Positions 8,644 to 16,640 of a stretch of DNA of 64,000 nt are shown here, piece after piece. The translations under genes and the position numbers were made by a program. This DNA comes from a virus, in IMG/VR virus record IMGVR_UViG_3300034355_001196, positions 1-64,000 of that record; one strand, written 5' to 3'. The notes beneath the pieces were generated by a model. That model was not told where the DNA came from. It was given only the letters and a program-made list of their open reading frames with translations, and did no database searches. How positions within the stretch are numbered: position 1 is the stretch's first letter; every line of letters starts with the position of its first letter.

Positions 8644-9368
8644 TAAAACTCCGCGTAATCGTCTAGATTATTTTCAATTAGTTCTCGTTGGCAGGCAATA
8701 GCATTTTTTTCGTCTGTTTGTAAATGGTTATAGACTATTCCAATTGCTTGGCGAAGTTCATTAGAGTATTTAGCTCTTTCAGTTGCTGGATATGAAATAG
8801 TTCTCAATCCTGGTATCTTTAGCAAGCCTAATATAGAATTAGTCAAAGTATGCGGAACGACAATTTCACCATCACCTTGTCTATTAGGTCTTATTTCTTT
8901 GATGACTTTGTGAATGCCACTCAAAGAAGTAATACCAGTTCCACGAAGTATATATGAAGAAGCTCTTTCAGGAAAATAATCAAGTGATGTGATTTCTGGA
9001 TTGTTGCTAATGCTAAAACGACCACCCACGATTTTAGGACATCCTTTCAAAGAACCTAAACTACAATTTGCTATAAAGAAGTTCCTTTCTATTTGTCCAA
9101 ACTGACATGGCAAATAACGAAGATGAGTTGAACCATTAATACGTGGCAAACATTCTTCATCACCAGATAATAACACAGCCGTAGCATTTACAATACCATA
9201 ATCATACTTTGCATTTTCAAAGTTGCCAGGGTCTAAATCTTCAATGTTATACTTCTTTAGAACTCGATGACCATTTCTAGTAATCCAGTCGATAATATCT
9301 TCTTCCGGCCAAAAGTCGAAATCGTTGTTAGCCTGTTCTTTTAATAAGTATTGTCTAAAACTCTGCAT
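8643..9368 (-). CDS. Packaged-protein paralog A10, leucine-rich
   Basis: A 241-residue protein. The start chosen is MQSFRQYLLKEQ, seven codons inside a longer frame, restoring the 14-nt overlap used by its siblings. The middle carries leucine-rich units (SLGSLKGCPKIVGGRF, EITSLDYFPERASSYI, GITSLSGIHKVI) near residues 105-170 and is most like the gene at 27479-28117 in the other array. The tag is IACQRELIENNLDDYAEF, with Asn and Asp replacing the usual Asp and Glu. Confidence 0.85.
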   Translation of the reverse strand: MQSFRQYLLKEQANNDFDFWPEEDIIDWITRNGHRVLKKYNIEDLDPGNFENAKYDYGIVNATAVLLSGDEECLPRINGSTHLRYLPCQFGQIERNFFIANCSLGSLKGCPKIVGGRFSISNNPEITSLDYFPERASSYILRGTGITSLSGIHKVIKEIRPNRQGDGEIVVPHTLTNSILGLLKIPGLRTISYPATERAKYSNELRQAIGIVYNHLQTDEKNAIACQRELIENNLDDYAEF

Positions 9369-10281
9369 AATCATCCAAGTCGTTTTCAATTAGTTCACGT
9401 TGACATTTGATAGCACTTCGTTCACTAGAGAATAAATGCTTAGAAACAATTTGAGCAACTAAACCAAATTCTCCATCTTCTGTTTTTCTACCATTTATAG
9501 TAAATGCAATTGAAGTACAATCTTTTACTTTGAAAAATGCTAAGACCCCAGTTTTGACTGGCGGTAAAGTAAATCCTTGACACCTCGGAATATGCTTATG
9601 AACGTCAGAGAATGAAGTGATTGGATTACCATACGCTTGAATAAACTGAGCATGCTTTGGAAATCCTTCAAAAGATGTTAGCTTATTATTAGCAGCATTA
9701 AACAATCTACATTGTTCAGGACCACCAACTAAAGGCGAAGTCAGTTCATTGTTGTTACAATAGAAATCCCCACCTACTGAGAAATCCCCCGCCGCATTAA
9801 GTTCAGGTGCTCCTTCTAAGGTTGTAAGATTATTGTAAGAACAATTGAAGTTTGAAATCTTATTTGGATAAATTCTGCCTTTTAGCGTAGTAAGACTAAG
9901 ATTACGCACATCATCTTTAGCATTCTTTAGACGTTTTGCAAACCAATTCACAAAATGGGTATGTATTGTATCTAAACAGTTCAGATACATTTGTAATGAA
10001 CCGTCTGGACCCGCACCATAACCCGCTTTACCCCAAATAGAGGCGTAAGAATTTTTGACTTTGATATCACCTGCATAATTGACAAAGTATTCTCGTGGTT
10101 CTTTTAGATAGGTATCTTTAGTCACTATTTGCAAAGAACCATTCTTTCTTTGTATTTTCGTGGAGTTCAAGTCAAAGTACTTCGAGAAGTCCTTAAACTC
10201 TGGAGTTTGTTCTAATTGGTCAATGACCGCTGAATAGTCTGCACCTTTAGATGCTTCATTTAACAATTCTGATATTTTCAT
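9355..10281 (-). CDS. Packaged-protein paralog A9, leucine-rich
   Basis: A 308-residue member starting MKISELLNEA. It keeps the most canonical phage leucine-rich repeats in the family: NFNCSYNNLTTLEGAP, DFYCNNNELTSPLVGGP, NAANNKLTSFEGFP and GNPITSF between about residues 140 and 225. It may therefore be closest to the ancestral form. Its N-terminal domain pairs with the gene at 7705-8643. Tag IKCQRELIENDLDDYAEF. The overlap with the upstream stop is ATGA. Confidence 0.85.
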   Translation of the reverse strand: MKISELLNEASKGADYSAVIDQLEQTPEFKDFSKYFDLNSTKIQRKNGSLQIVTKDTYLKEPREYFVNYAGDIKVKNSYASIWGKAGYGAGPDGSLQMYLNCLDTIHTHFVNWFAKRLKNAKDDVRNLSLTTLKGRIYPNKISNFNCSYNNLTTLEGAPELNAAGDFSVGGDFYCNNNELTSPLVGGPEQCRLFNAANNKLTSFEGFPKHAQFIQAYGNPITSFSDVHKHIPRCQGFTLPPVKTGVLAFFKVKDCTSIAFTINGRKTEDGEFGLVAQIVSKHLFSSERSAIKCQRELIENDLDDYAEF

Positions 10282-10913
10282 AGTTCTGCGTACTCGTCTA
10301 AATCCTTTTCAATTAGTTTTCGTTGACATGCAATGACATCACCCGAGTTTAAATATTTTAAAACAATGTTAGCCCATTCAGGATTTGGAGTATTGATTTT
10401 TATTACTCCATGTTTTGCTAACTTTATCAAACCCAAAACACCACCTGTAATATTCTCAGAATTATTGATTTCTAAATAACTAAAATCTTTTATTATTTTA
10501 TGAATACCAGATAATGAAGTTTTATTAAGGTTCTGAATAAAGATATTCGGAAACTCAATTGGTATTGGTAATGAAGGAACCTGTTTGTCAAATGTTAAAT
10601 GAACTATATGCGACCCTGAATCTTCACGAATTTCAGTGATATCAAAAAACGCTTTAAGAACAGCATTGACATCATCTATGTAATTCGCAAAATCATTCAC
10701 CTGATGTTCTGGAACTTCAAGGCTAATATCAAATGTACCTTTACCAACTTGAATAATTGAACTCAATCCGGTTTTTTTGTCAATAGCATCAGTTATCTTT
10801 TTAGGATTTTCATTGAGTTTTGTTAAAGTAGTAGTTAGAGCATTATACGACAGCCATAAGTCTATAAAATAATCTTTTCTAACTGAGGTTTCAAATAGTT
10901 CTTTTATTTTCAT
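10278..10913 (-). CDS. Packaged-protein paralog A8
   Basis: At 211 residues this is the shortest of the first array. It begins MKIKELFET and has an alpha/beta middle (YFIDLWLSYNALTTTLTKL, then beta-strand-rich SIIQVGKGTFDISLEV). It ends VIACQRKLIEKDLDEYAEL, with Lys in place of Glu in the tag. Closest sibling is 7037-7705. The TAATG junction with 10913-11569 couples the two genes. Confidence 0.85.
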   Translation of the reverse strand: MKIKELFETSVRKDYFIDLWLSYNALTTTLTKLNENPKKITDAIDKKTGLSSIIQVGKGTFDISLEVPEHQVNDFANYIDDVNAVLKAFFDITEIREDSGSHIVHLTFDKQVPSLPIPIEFPNIFIQNLNKTSLSGIHKIIKDFSYLEINNSENITGGVLGLIKLAKHGVIKINTPNPEWANIVLKYLNSGDVIACQRKLIEKDLDEYAEL

Positions 10914-11569
10914 TAAAATTCCGCGTATTCGTCTAAGTCTTGTTCAATCATTTCACGTTGACATGCAACTATATCTTGATTTTCTGATTTTCTATAACTA
11001 GTAATAATTTTAACCCATTCAACAGTTTTAAACTTATTACCCCAATCTGCATTATTTAGAATGAGTTTGCCTTTGATTTTCAATAACCCTACAACACTAT
11101 CGCTAATCATATTAGCATATTCAATTCTAAATAATTCATCTGCTTTAATAAGTTTATCAACACCTGCTAATGAAAGAGCTGTATTACTATTTGAGTTCAA
11201 ATAGATAACCGGCCATTCAATTGGGCTATTTGGCATATTGTCAATAAAGACAATAGGAAATGATGAACCTTCGTTATAAGGGCTTTTATCGATTTTGTTA
11301 AAGCTTTCGACTACTTCGCGAACTCTTTCTAATTGATGTTCAATATTAGTTTTGTTGAATGGAAGTTTTCCGTTCAAAGTTATTCGTACTTGGTTACTTG
11401 ATGATGGTTTATCGACAAGTTTAACTTTTACGCCAGTAAGATTAGCTTTAATCAAAGCATCTCGAATAGCAATTACTTTTGGTGCAAAATGTGTTTCAAA
11501 CGATAACTTTATTTCAAAAGTATCGGTTCTATTACTTGTTGCTTCATTTAATAATTCTGATATTTTCAT
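10913..11569 (-). CDS. Packaged-protein paralog A7
   Basis: A 218-residue protein with start MKISELLNEA and a non-repeat middle: FEIKLSFETHFAPKVIAIRD, then strands and a helix LERVREVVESFNKI. The conserved second half SLAGVDKLIK..SVVGLLKIKGKL is present. The tag is IVACQREMIEQDLDEYAEF, with Met and Gln substitutions. The start overlaps the upstream TGA by 4 nt. Confidence 0.85.
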   Translation of the reverse strand: MKISELLNEATSNRTDTFEIKLSFETHFAPKVIAIRDALIKANLTGVKVKLVDKPSSSNQVRITLNGKLPFNKTNIEHQLERVREVVESFNKIDKSPYNEGSSFPIVFIDNMPNSPIEWPVIYLNSNSNTALSLAGVDKLIKADELFRIEYANMISDSVVGLLKIKGKLILNNADWGNKFKTVEWVKIITSYRKSENQDIVACQREMIEQDLDEYAEF

Positions 11570-12207
11570 AATTCTGCGTACTCGTCCAGGTCGTTTTCAA
11601 TTAGTTTTCGTTGACATGCAATCCAATCATTGGCTGTTTGATAACTATTTATGATAGATATAGCTTTTAATAAAGTATTATAACCTTCTTTCCATCTATC
11701 AGTTGAAGCAGTAGAAAGTAAAGGAATATTTTTCATCTTCAATACACCTAATAAGTTTGATTGAACTGATACAGGAACATAAATCTTACTGCAACTCTGA
11801 ATATGTTTATGAATATCTTTGAATGAAGTGATAGGATTATCAATCAAATCTAAAGAACCACTTATATTATAAGGAGCACCTTCAAGTGAAGTAATATTAT
11901 TTTTATAACAATTTACAGCACCATGAACCGAGTTTGGAAAGTTTTTGAATGAAACTATTTGTCTATCTTCAATATCAAAATCACCTAATACTACGTCAAG
12001 TTTATATTTTAGTTCATATCCATTTTCAACTTTATCAGCGAAAGCTCCAAATGCCGTATCAGATTGCGATAAGTCTAATTTAGAATTAGCATATAATATG
12101 CCCATTTTATTTAGATTGATAGTACCTTGAGTAAGCATTCTCAATTGCTCTGCTACTTTATATGGTATTTGTTCTTCTTCCTGTTCAAACAATTCTTTTA
12201 TTTTCAT
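11566..12207 (-). CDS. Packaged-protein paralog A6, leucine-rich
   Basis: A 213-residue member beginning MKIKELFEQEEE. Two well-formed leucine-rich units occur near residues 90-135 (NCYKNNITSLEGAPYNISG, LDLIDNPITSFKDIHKHI). The second half has NLLGVLKMKNIPLL, the family's conserved hydrophobic strand. Ends IACQRKLIENDLDEYAEL. The TAATG junction lies upstream. Confidence 0.85.
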   Translation of the reverse strand: MKIKELFEQEEEQIPYKVAEQLRMLTQGTINLNKMGILYANSKLDLSQSDTAFGAFADKVENGYELKYKLDVVLGDFDIEDRQIVSFKNFPNSVHGAVNCYKNNITSLEGAPYNISGSLDLIDNPITSFKDIHKHIQSCSKIYVPVSVQSNLLGVLKMKNIPLLSTASTDRWKEGYNTLLKAISIINSYQTANDWIACQRKLIENDLDEYAEL

Positions 12208-12872
12208 TAAAACTCCGCATACTCGTCTAAGTCATTTTCAATTAGTTTTCGTTGGCACGCAATGGTGTTGCCATTAGGTAAGAATTCATTGAGAATATCA
12301 ATTGCTCTTTCGAAATCGTCAATACTTTCACTTGATATCCAAACAGTTTTAAGGTTTTTGATTTTCAAAAATCCTAATATCGGACTTGGCTTATTCCCAG
12401 AAATATAAATCTTATCAGCTTCTAAGATATGGTTATGAACATTAGCGAATGATAAATTTTGAGCTTCCCATAAATTCAATACTCCTTTGGAATACTTTGG
12501 AATACTTTCTAAAGAAGTAAGCTTAGGGAAATTTACTCCCTCTAATTTTAGAGCATCAATCTTTGAGCTTTTAGGAGTTTCAATATACTCTGGAAAGTTT
12601 TTGAATGAAGAAAGTGCAGACGTATAAACGTGAATACATTTAGCTCGGGTAATCTTGAATGGAAGAGTTCCTTCTGGCGTTAGCATTCTTTCCGTAATTT
12701 GAAATTTTGGCATATTGCATGAAACTGTTCCATCTTTAGCGACTACAAATTTGTCATAGTAATCATGCGGAAAAGTTTGCCAACTTCGCCATTCATCAAT
12801 AATAGCAAGTACTTCATCCTTAGACATTTGTTGATTACTAGATGTTTGTTCAAATAGTTCTTGTATTTTCAT
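12207..12872 (-). CDS. Packaged-protein paralog A5
   Basis: A 221-residue protein starting MKIQELFEQ. The layout SFKNFPEYIET, TSLESIPKYSKG, SFANVHNHI, PILGFLKIKNLK is nearly superimposable on the gene at 14945-15622 (SFKNFPEQIEH, TSLEGCPKYCRG, SYANVHKHI, PMLGFLKIVNLK), marking another duplicate pair. Tag IACQRKLIENDLDEYAEF. Confidence 0.85.
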   Translation of the reverse strand: MKIQELFEQTSSNQQMSKDEVLAIIDEWRSWQTFPHDYYDKFVVAKDGTVSCNMPKFQITERMLTPEGTLPFKITRAKCIHVYTSALSSFKNFPEYIETPKSSKIDALKLEGVNFPKLTSLESIPKYSKGVLNLWEAQNLSFANVHNHILEADKIYISGNKPSPILGFLKIKNLKTVWISSESIDDFERAIDILNEFLPNGNTIACQRKLIENDLDEYAEF

Positions 12873-13564
12873 TAAAACTCCGCGTACTCGTCTAAATCTT
12901 TTTCAATCAATTCGCGTTGACATGCAATGGCATCTCGTTTAGAACTTGCTAAATGTTTATTTAGTATCTGTTGCCACTTATCACCATGGTCTGTAACTGA
13001 ACTCAATCCATTTATCTTTAGAAATCCAAGAATAGGACCTTTATACGGATATGGAAATTTAACACCTTCAACATAATCGATATGTTTATGAACATTTGCA
13101 AAAGATAGTTTCGGAAAATGAGAAAAATCTGCGGAACCATTAATATGTCGAGGCACACCTTCTAATGAATGAATATTAGGCCCTTTCATTGTGCTATTAA
13201 CTCCGAATATGTTCAGCATTGTGCCATTACTATTATTAAGAACTTTATCTGGAAAGTTTTTAAACGTTGTCATTGCATTAACACCATAAACATCAAGTGA
13301 AATACATGATATAAACTTGAATGGAAGCTCTCCGTTCTCAAACATCCATTCATAAAGTTTTAGATTTTCGCTCAAATGCTCTACACCATAACCTCCACCT
13401 TTATATGGAACTATTTTATATTTTCCGAATGGTGGATACCATGAAGAATATGTTGCAGCTTTTTCAGAAGCAATTTTGGTTCGCCATTTATGTATCTTAG
13501 CCATGATAGCAAATTCTTCCGGATGCTTCTTTACTGCTTCATTTAACAACTCTCCAATTTTCAT
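12872..13564 (-). CDS. Packaged-protein paralog A4
   Basis: A 230-residue member with start MKIGELLNEA. The N-terminal third is aromatic-rich (ATYSSWYPPFGKYKIVPYKGGGYG). It is followed by TFKNFPDKV, HSLEGVPRHINGS, LSFANVHKHID and PILGFLKINGL. Ends AIACQRELIEKDLDEYAEF. The ATGA overlap joins it to 13561-14277. Confidence 0.85.
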   Translation of the reverse strand: MKIGELLNEAVKKHPEEFAIMAKIHKWRTKIASEKAATYSSWYPPFGKYKIVPYKGGGYGVEHLSENLKLYEWMFENGELPFKFISCISLDVYGVNAMTTFKNFPDKVLNNSNGTMLNIFGVNSTMKGPNIHSLEGVPRHINGSADFSHFPKLSFANVHKHIDYVEGVKFPYPYKGPILGFLKINGLSSVTDHGDKWQQILNKHLASSKRDAIACQRELIEKDLDEYAEF

Positions 13565-14277
13565 AGTTCTGCGTACTCGTCTAAATCCTTTTCAATTAGT
13601 TCTCGTTGGCACTCAATGATGTTTCTTTTACCTTTTAAATGTTCAGTAACAATAGCACAAGCTTTTTCTTTATTAGTTGTAGCATTTTGTAATGTTGGAC
13701 CATTAATTTTTTGCAAGTTTGGTATTTTCAGAAAACTTAGTAATGGGCCAACATAATCACGGTCAATAGCAACAACAGAACAACTTTTGATATACTTATC
13801 AACATTAGAAAAATTCACTTTTTCTAGCATGCTCATATCAATACCACCCTGAACTTCTGGAGTAATTCCTTCTAACGAAGTGATATGATCATATCGTTCA
13901 TCATTTGAATAAACCCCTCCAAAGTTAAGTGACCAATCAAATCTTCCAAATCCTACTTTATTTCTATAATCTCTAAGTATTTCATTAGGAAAGTTTTTGA
14001 ATGACTTAATTTTTGGAGTTCCAACTGATAACTTATAACAACTATGGATTTTGATTGGTAATTCTCCATTTTCATCTAACATGTAGTTTCGAATTACTAA
14101 TGCTCGTCCTTTATGAATAAGATGATTATCTGGGGTTAGCTCGAAGTGACCAAAAGCAGATTCTGAAAATTGCGGATTAGCTTTTATTTCTTCTCGCCAT
14201 TGTTTAATAATGGCTCTAACTCGTTTTGTTTCTTCTGAAACTTTAGGTGCTTCTTGAAGTAGTTCTCGTATTTTCAT
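13561..14277 (-). CDS. Packaged-protein paralog A3
   Basis: A 238-residue protein beginning MKIRELLQEA. Degenerate repeats run SFKNFPNEI, TSLEGITPEVQGG, NFSNVDKYI, then PLLSFLKIPNL. The tag is IIECQRELIEKDLDEYAEL, with Glu before the Cys. A 4-nt ATGA overlap with the preceding gene indicates coupled translation. Confidence 0.85.
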   Translation of the reverse strand: MKIRELLQEAPKVSEETKRVRAIIKQWREEIKANPQFSESAFGHFELTPDNHLIHKGRALVIRNYMLDENGELPIKIHSCYKLSVGTPKIKSFKNFPNEILRDYRNKVGFGRFDWSLNFGGVYSNDERYDHITSLEGITPEVQGGIDMSMLEKVNFSNVDKYIKSCSVVAIDRDYVGPLLSFLKIPNLQKINGPTLQNATTNKEKACAIVTEHLKGKRNIIECQRELIEKDLDEYAEL

Positions 14278-14945
14278 AGTTCTGCGTACTCGTCTAAATC
14301 CTTTTCAATTAGTTTTCGTTGACATGCAACGAGATCACGATTTTTTGATGATAAATATGTTTGAATAATGTTCCAAGCACTAGCTAATTCCGGGTACATT
14401 TTTCCGTTTATACTAAGTCTTACTGTAGTTGACGGGTTAAGTTTCAATAAACTTAATAAGCCCCCACCTTTGAAATTATGAAAGTCATTTAATTGTAATT
14501 GGAAACAATCTAATACTTTATGTATTCCAGTAAATTTGATATCTGGAGTTATTGTCAATTTAAAGAACTCACATTCAACCGGAAAAGTTGGGATATAGTT
14601 ACTATAGATATTACAAAATACTTGAAATAACTGATTATTGATAACGTCAATATAATTTTCACCAATAGCATCACAAACAGCTTCCATTACTTTATCATGA
14701 AACTTGAATTGATTTGCTTTTGATTTTAGCAAATTACTATCAGGACTTTTTATTTTGATATTGAATGAGTGTTCGCTAACATTCTCTATTGAGTATTTAA
14801 ATCCTTTTAAAAGATTATATACAGCTTTTCTAATCAATGTTTTAGAAAGTTTATCATAACCGTTAACTGTAAATGGAAAATAATAAACGCATTCTAATGT
14901 GCATTCTTTGACAGTATCTTCTGATAATAGTTCTTTAATTTTCAT
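14274..14945 (-). CDS. Packaged-protein paralog A2
   Basis: A 223-residue member with start MKIKELLSED. It shares its non-repeat middle with the gene at 6376-7050 (LECVYYFPF, LLKGFKYSIENV, SPDSNLLKS, MEAVCDA), although that gene has the other start type. The pair therefore shows that start types and middles have been exchanged. Ends LVACQRKLIEKDLDEYAEL. Confidence 0.85.
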   Translation of the reverse strand: MKIKELLSEDTVKECTLECVYYFPFTVNGYDKLSKTLIRKAVYNLLKGFKYSIENVSEHSFNIKIKSPDSNLLKSKANQFKFHDKVMEAVCDAIGENYIDVINNQLFQVFCNIYSNYIPTFPVECEFFKLTITPDIKFTGIHKVLDCFQLQLNDFHNFKGGGLLSLLKLNPSTTVRLSINGKMYPELASAWNIIQTYLSSKNRDLVACQRKLIEKDLDEYAEL

Positions 14946-15622
14946 TAAAACTCCGCGTACTCGTCTAAATCATTTTCAATTAGTTTTCGTTGGCATGCAA
15001 CAGAATCTCCTTTTGGTAGATACTCATTGATAATCTCTGCTGCTTCAGCTAATTTTCCATTTTCTGAATATAAGTGTCTAATTTCTTTAAGATTGACTAT
15101 CTTTAGAAATCCTAACATTGGGCCAACATATTCTTCATTTATAGAAATCACATCTGCAGCTAAGATATGTTTATGAACGTTAGCATATGATAGATTTTTT
15201 GCTCGTGATAATCTCGCGTGACCTCTACAGTATTTTGGACATCCTTCTAAAGATGTAAGATGAGGGAAGCTAGGTGCTAACATGTCAAGACACAAAAGAT
15301 TGCCAGAAATTCGATGTTCAATTTGTTCAGGAAAGTTTTTGAACGAAGAAAGATTATTTGCTCTAACTGCGACATACTTAGCACGAGATAACTTGAACGG
15401 AAAGGTTCCTTCAGGAGTTAGCATTTCATTCACTATTTCTAGCTTATCAAGTTTACGTTCAGCAGAACCATCAGAAGCTACTTGGAAACCATGTATAGAA
15501 TCACCATTGTTAAAACCTTCCTTTAGCCAACCCTTATCAACCCAGTATTGAATTAACTCACGGACTTCTGGATTAGTCATTTGTTGAGTACTTGATGTTT
15601 CAAATAATTCTTTTATTTTCAT
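14945..15622 (-). CDS. Packaged-protein paralog A1
   Basis: A 225-residue protein, first of the array and joined to the small terminase by a TAATG overlap. It starts MKIKELFET and has repeats SSFKNFPEQI, HLTSLEGCPKYCRG and LSYANVHKHI. It ends SVACQRKLIENDLDEYAEF. A typical virion morphogenesis neighbour here would be terL; its replacement by this gene marks the array boundary. Confidence 0.85.
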   Translation of the reverse strand: MKIKELFETSSTQQMTNPEVRELIQYWVDKGWLKEGFNNGDSIHGFQVASDGSAERKLDKLEIVNEMLTPEGTFPFKLSRAKYVAVRANNLSSFKNFPEQIEHRISGNLLCLDMLAPSFPHLTSLEGCPKYCRGHARLSRAKNLSYANVHKHILAADVISINEEYVGPMLGFLKIVNLKEIRHLYSENGKLAEAAEIINEYLPKGDSVACQRKLIENDLDEYAEF

Positions 15623-16095
15623 TAGTCTAACGAATCCTTGTTTTTGTTACGTAACATTTCTAATATCTGATTTCTATCCGCGACAACGATGTTGTTCCCA
15701 GAAATATTTGTATTATTTCCAAATGGAATAAATGGAGCAGTCTTTCTTTTGTCATTTTTAGTTCTTGCTTTAAGAGCCGTTGCATTCAACGCAGTATTGA
15801 GGTACTGTGCCGCCACTTCTGCATTCCTTGCAGCATATCGAGGTTCTACTATTTCAGTAAGTGCTGTTTGGTTTTCATAAGCATCCATAGCAGCTTCAAA
15901 AATACTCTCAATCTTATTGTTGATATCAATATCTTCTGCATCATCTTGATATGATTGGGCAACCGTTTGTTGAGGAACAGCAATCATATCATCTTCATAT
16001 GAAGATGATGAACTTGTAGTCATATCATAAGTTGAACCTGGTTCAATGTTGAAGATATCTTCAAGCGGATGTTTTTTTAGATTTTCTTTTATCAT
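15622..16095 (-). CDS. terS: Small terminase subunit (T4 gp16-like)
   Basis: A 157-residue protein. The outline resembles T4 gp16: a short N-terminal LEDIFNIEPG segment, an acidic/serine linker, a central helical pair (residues about 55-110) for oligomerisation, then NISGNNIVVADRNQILEML, comparable to the gp16 NIQNATVFMGSPTELMDEI end. It would recognise DNA and stimulate the large subunit. Position after the gp4-like gene supports this. Identification rests on layout and remembered similarity, so it is moderately sure. Confidence 0.7.
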   Translation of the reverse strand: MIKENLKKHPLEDIFNIEPGSTYDMTTSSSSSYEDDMIAVPQQTVAQSYQDDAEDIDINNKIESIFEAAMDAYENQTALTEIVEPRYAARNAEVAAQYLNTALNATALKARTKNDKRKTAPFIPFGNNTNISGNNIVVADRNQILEMLRNKNKDSLD

Positions 16096-16636
16096 TTGTT
16101 GGCGCTCTTGTTATAGATGTCTTACTTGCAGTTTTCGGTTTTCTTGGTGCTACAGGTTTCTTAGTTCCATTGGCAGCTAGCTTTTTGACTTTTGGTGCTT
16201 TCTTCTTTGCAGTTCGTGGCATCATTCGATAGATATCAACTTCAGTGATGACCTTGAATTTCATTCCATTGACCTGGCAAAACCTTTCAGCGGCAATCCA
16301 CTTCGCTTCATTGACCATAAGTGCAACTCTATCATAAGCTGACTTAGCATGTTCAGCACTTGCTTCTTTCAACGGTTTTACTTCAACTATCCATCTTTCA
16401 ACTTCTTGATTTGTATTTATCATCTCAAACATAAAGTCAGGATAATACCGATGGACTCGTCCATCTTTTGGAGAAATGTAAGGTATTGCAACTTCTTCAC
16501 TATTCCATCTAGTAACACTTATAGAACTATCAAAGAACTTCATGACAGTTAGTTCCCATGAAGAACGAAAGAAGATTTGAGCAGCATTTCCAAAATACTT
16601 TTGAGGATTGCGCGGAATAAAACGACCTTGAGCCAT
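16061..16636 (-). CDS. Head-completion nuclease-like protein (T4 gp4 family)
   Basis: A 191-residue protein. Residues 1-120 match the gp4-type head completion protein: MAQGRFIPRNPQKYFG, FRSSWELTVMKFFD, IPYISPKDGRVHRYYPDF and WIVEVKP. The PDF and EVK elements form a PD-(D/E)xK-like nuclease core. A basic Lys/Pro/Thr-rich tail (about 140-191) is likely disordered or DNA-binding. In T4 this protein finishes filled heads before tail joining. It overlaps the small terminase gene by 35 nt. Confidence 0.8.
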   Translation of the reverse strand: MAQGRFIPRNPQKYFGNAAQIFFRSSWELTVMKFFDSSISVTRWNSEEVAIPYISPKDGRVHRYYPDFMFEMINTNQEVERWIVEVKPLKEASAEHAKSAYDRVALMVNEAKWIAAERFCQVNGMKFKVITEVDIYRMMPRTAKKKAPKVKKLAANGTKKPVAPRKPKTASKTSITRAPTNDKRKSKKTSA

Positions 16637-16640
16637 AATC

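Noticed and set aside
7766-12130. Rightward open frames inside the first array
   Set aside because: They lie opposite conserved family genes, lack ribosome sites and show no protein-like conservation.
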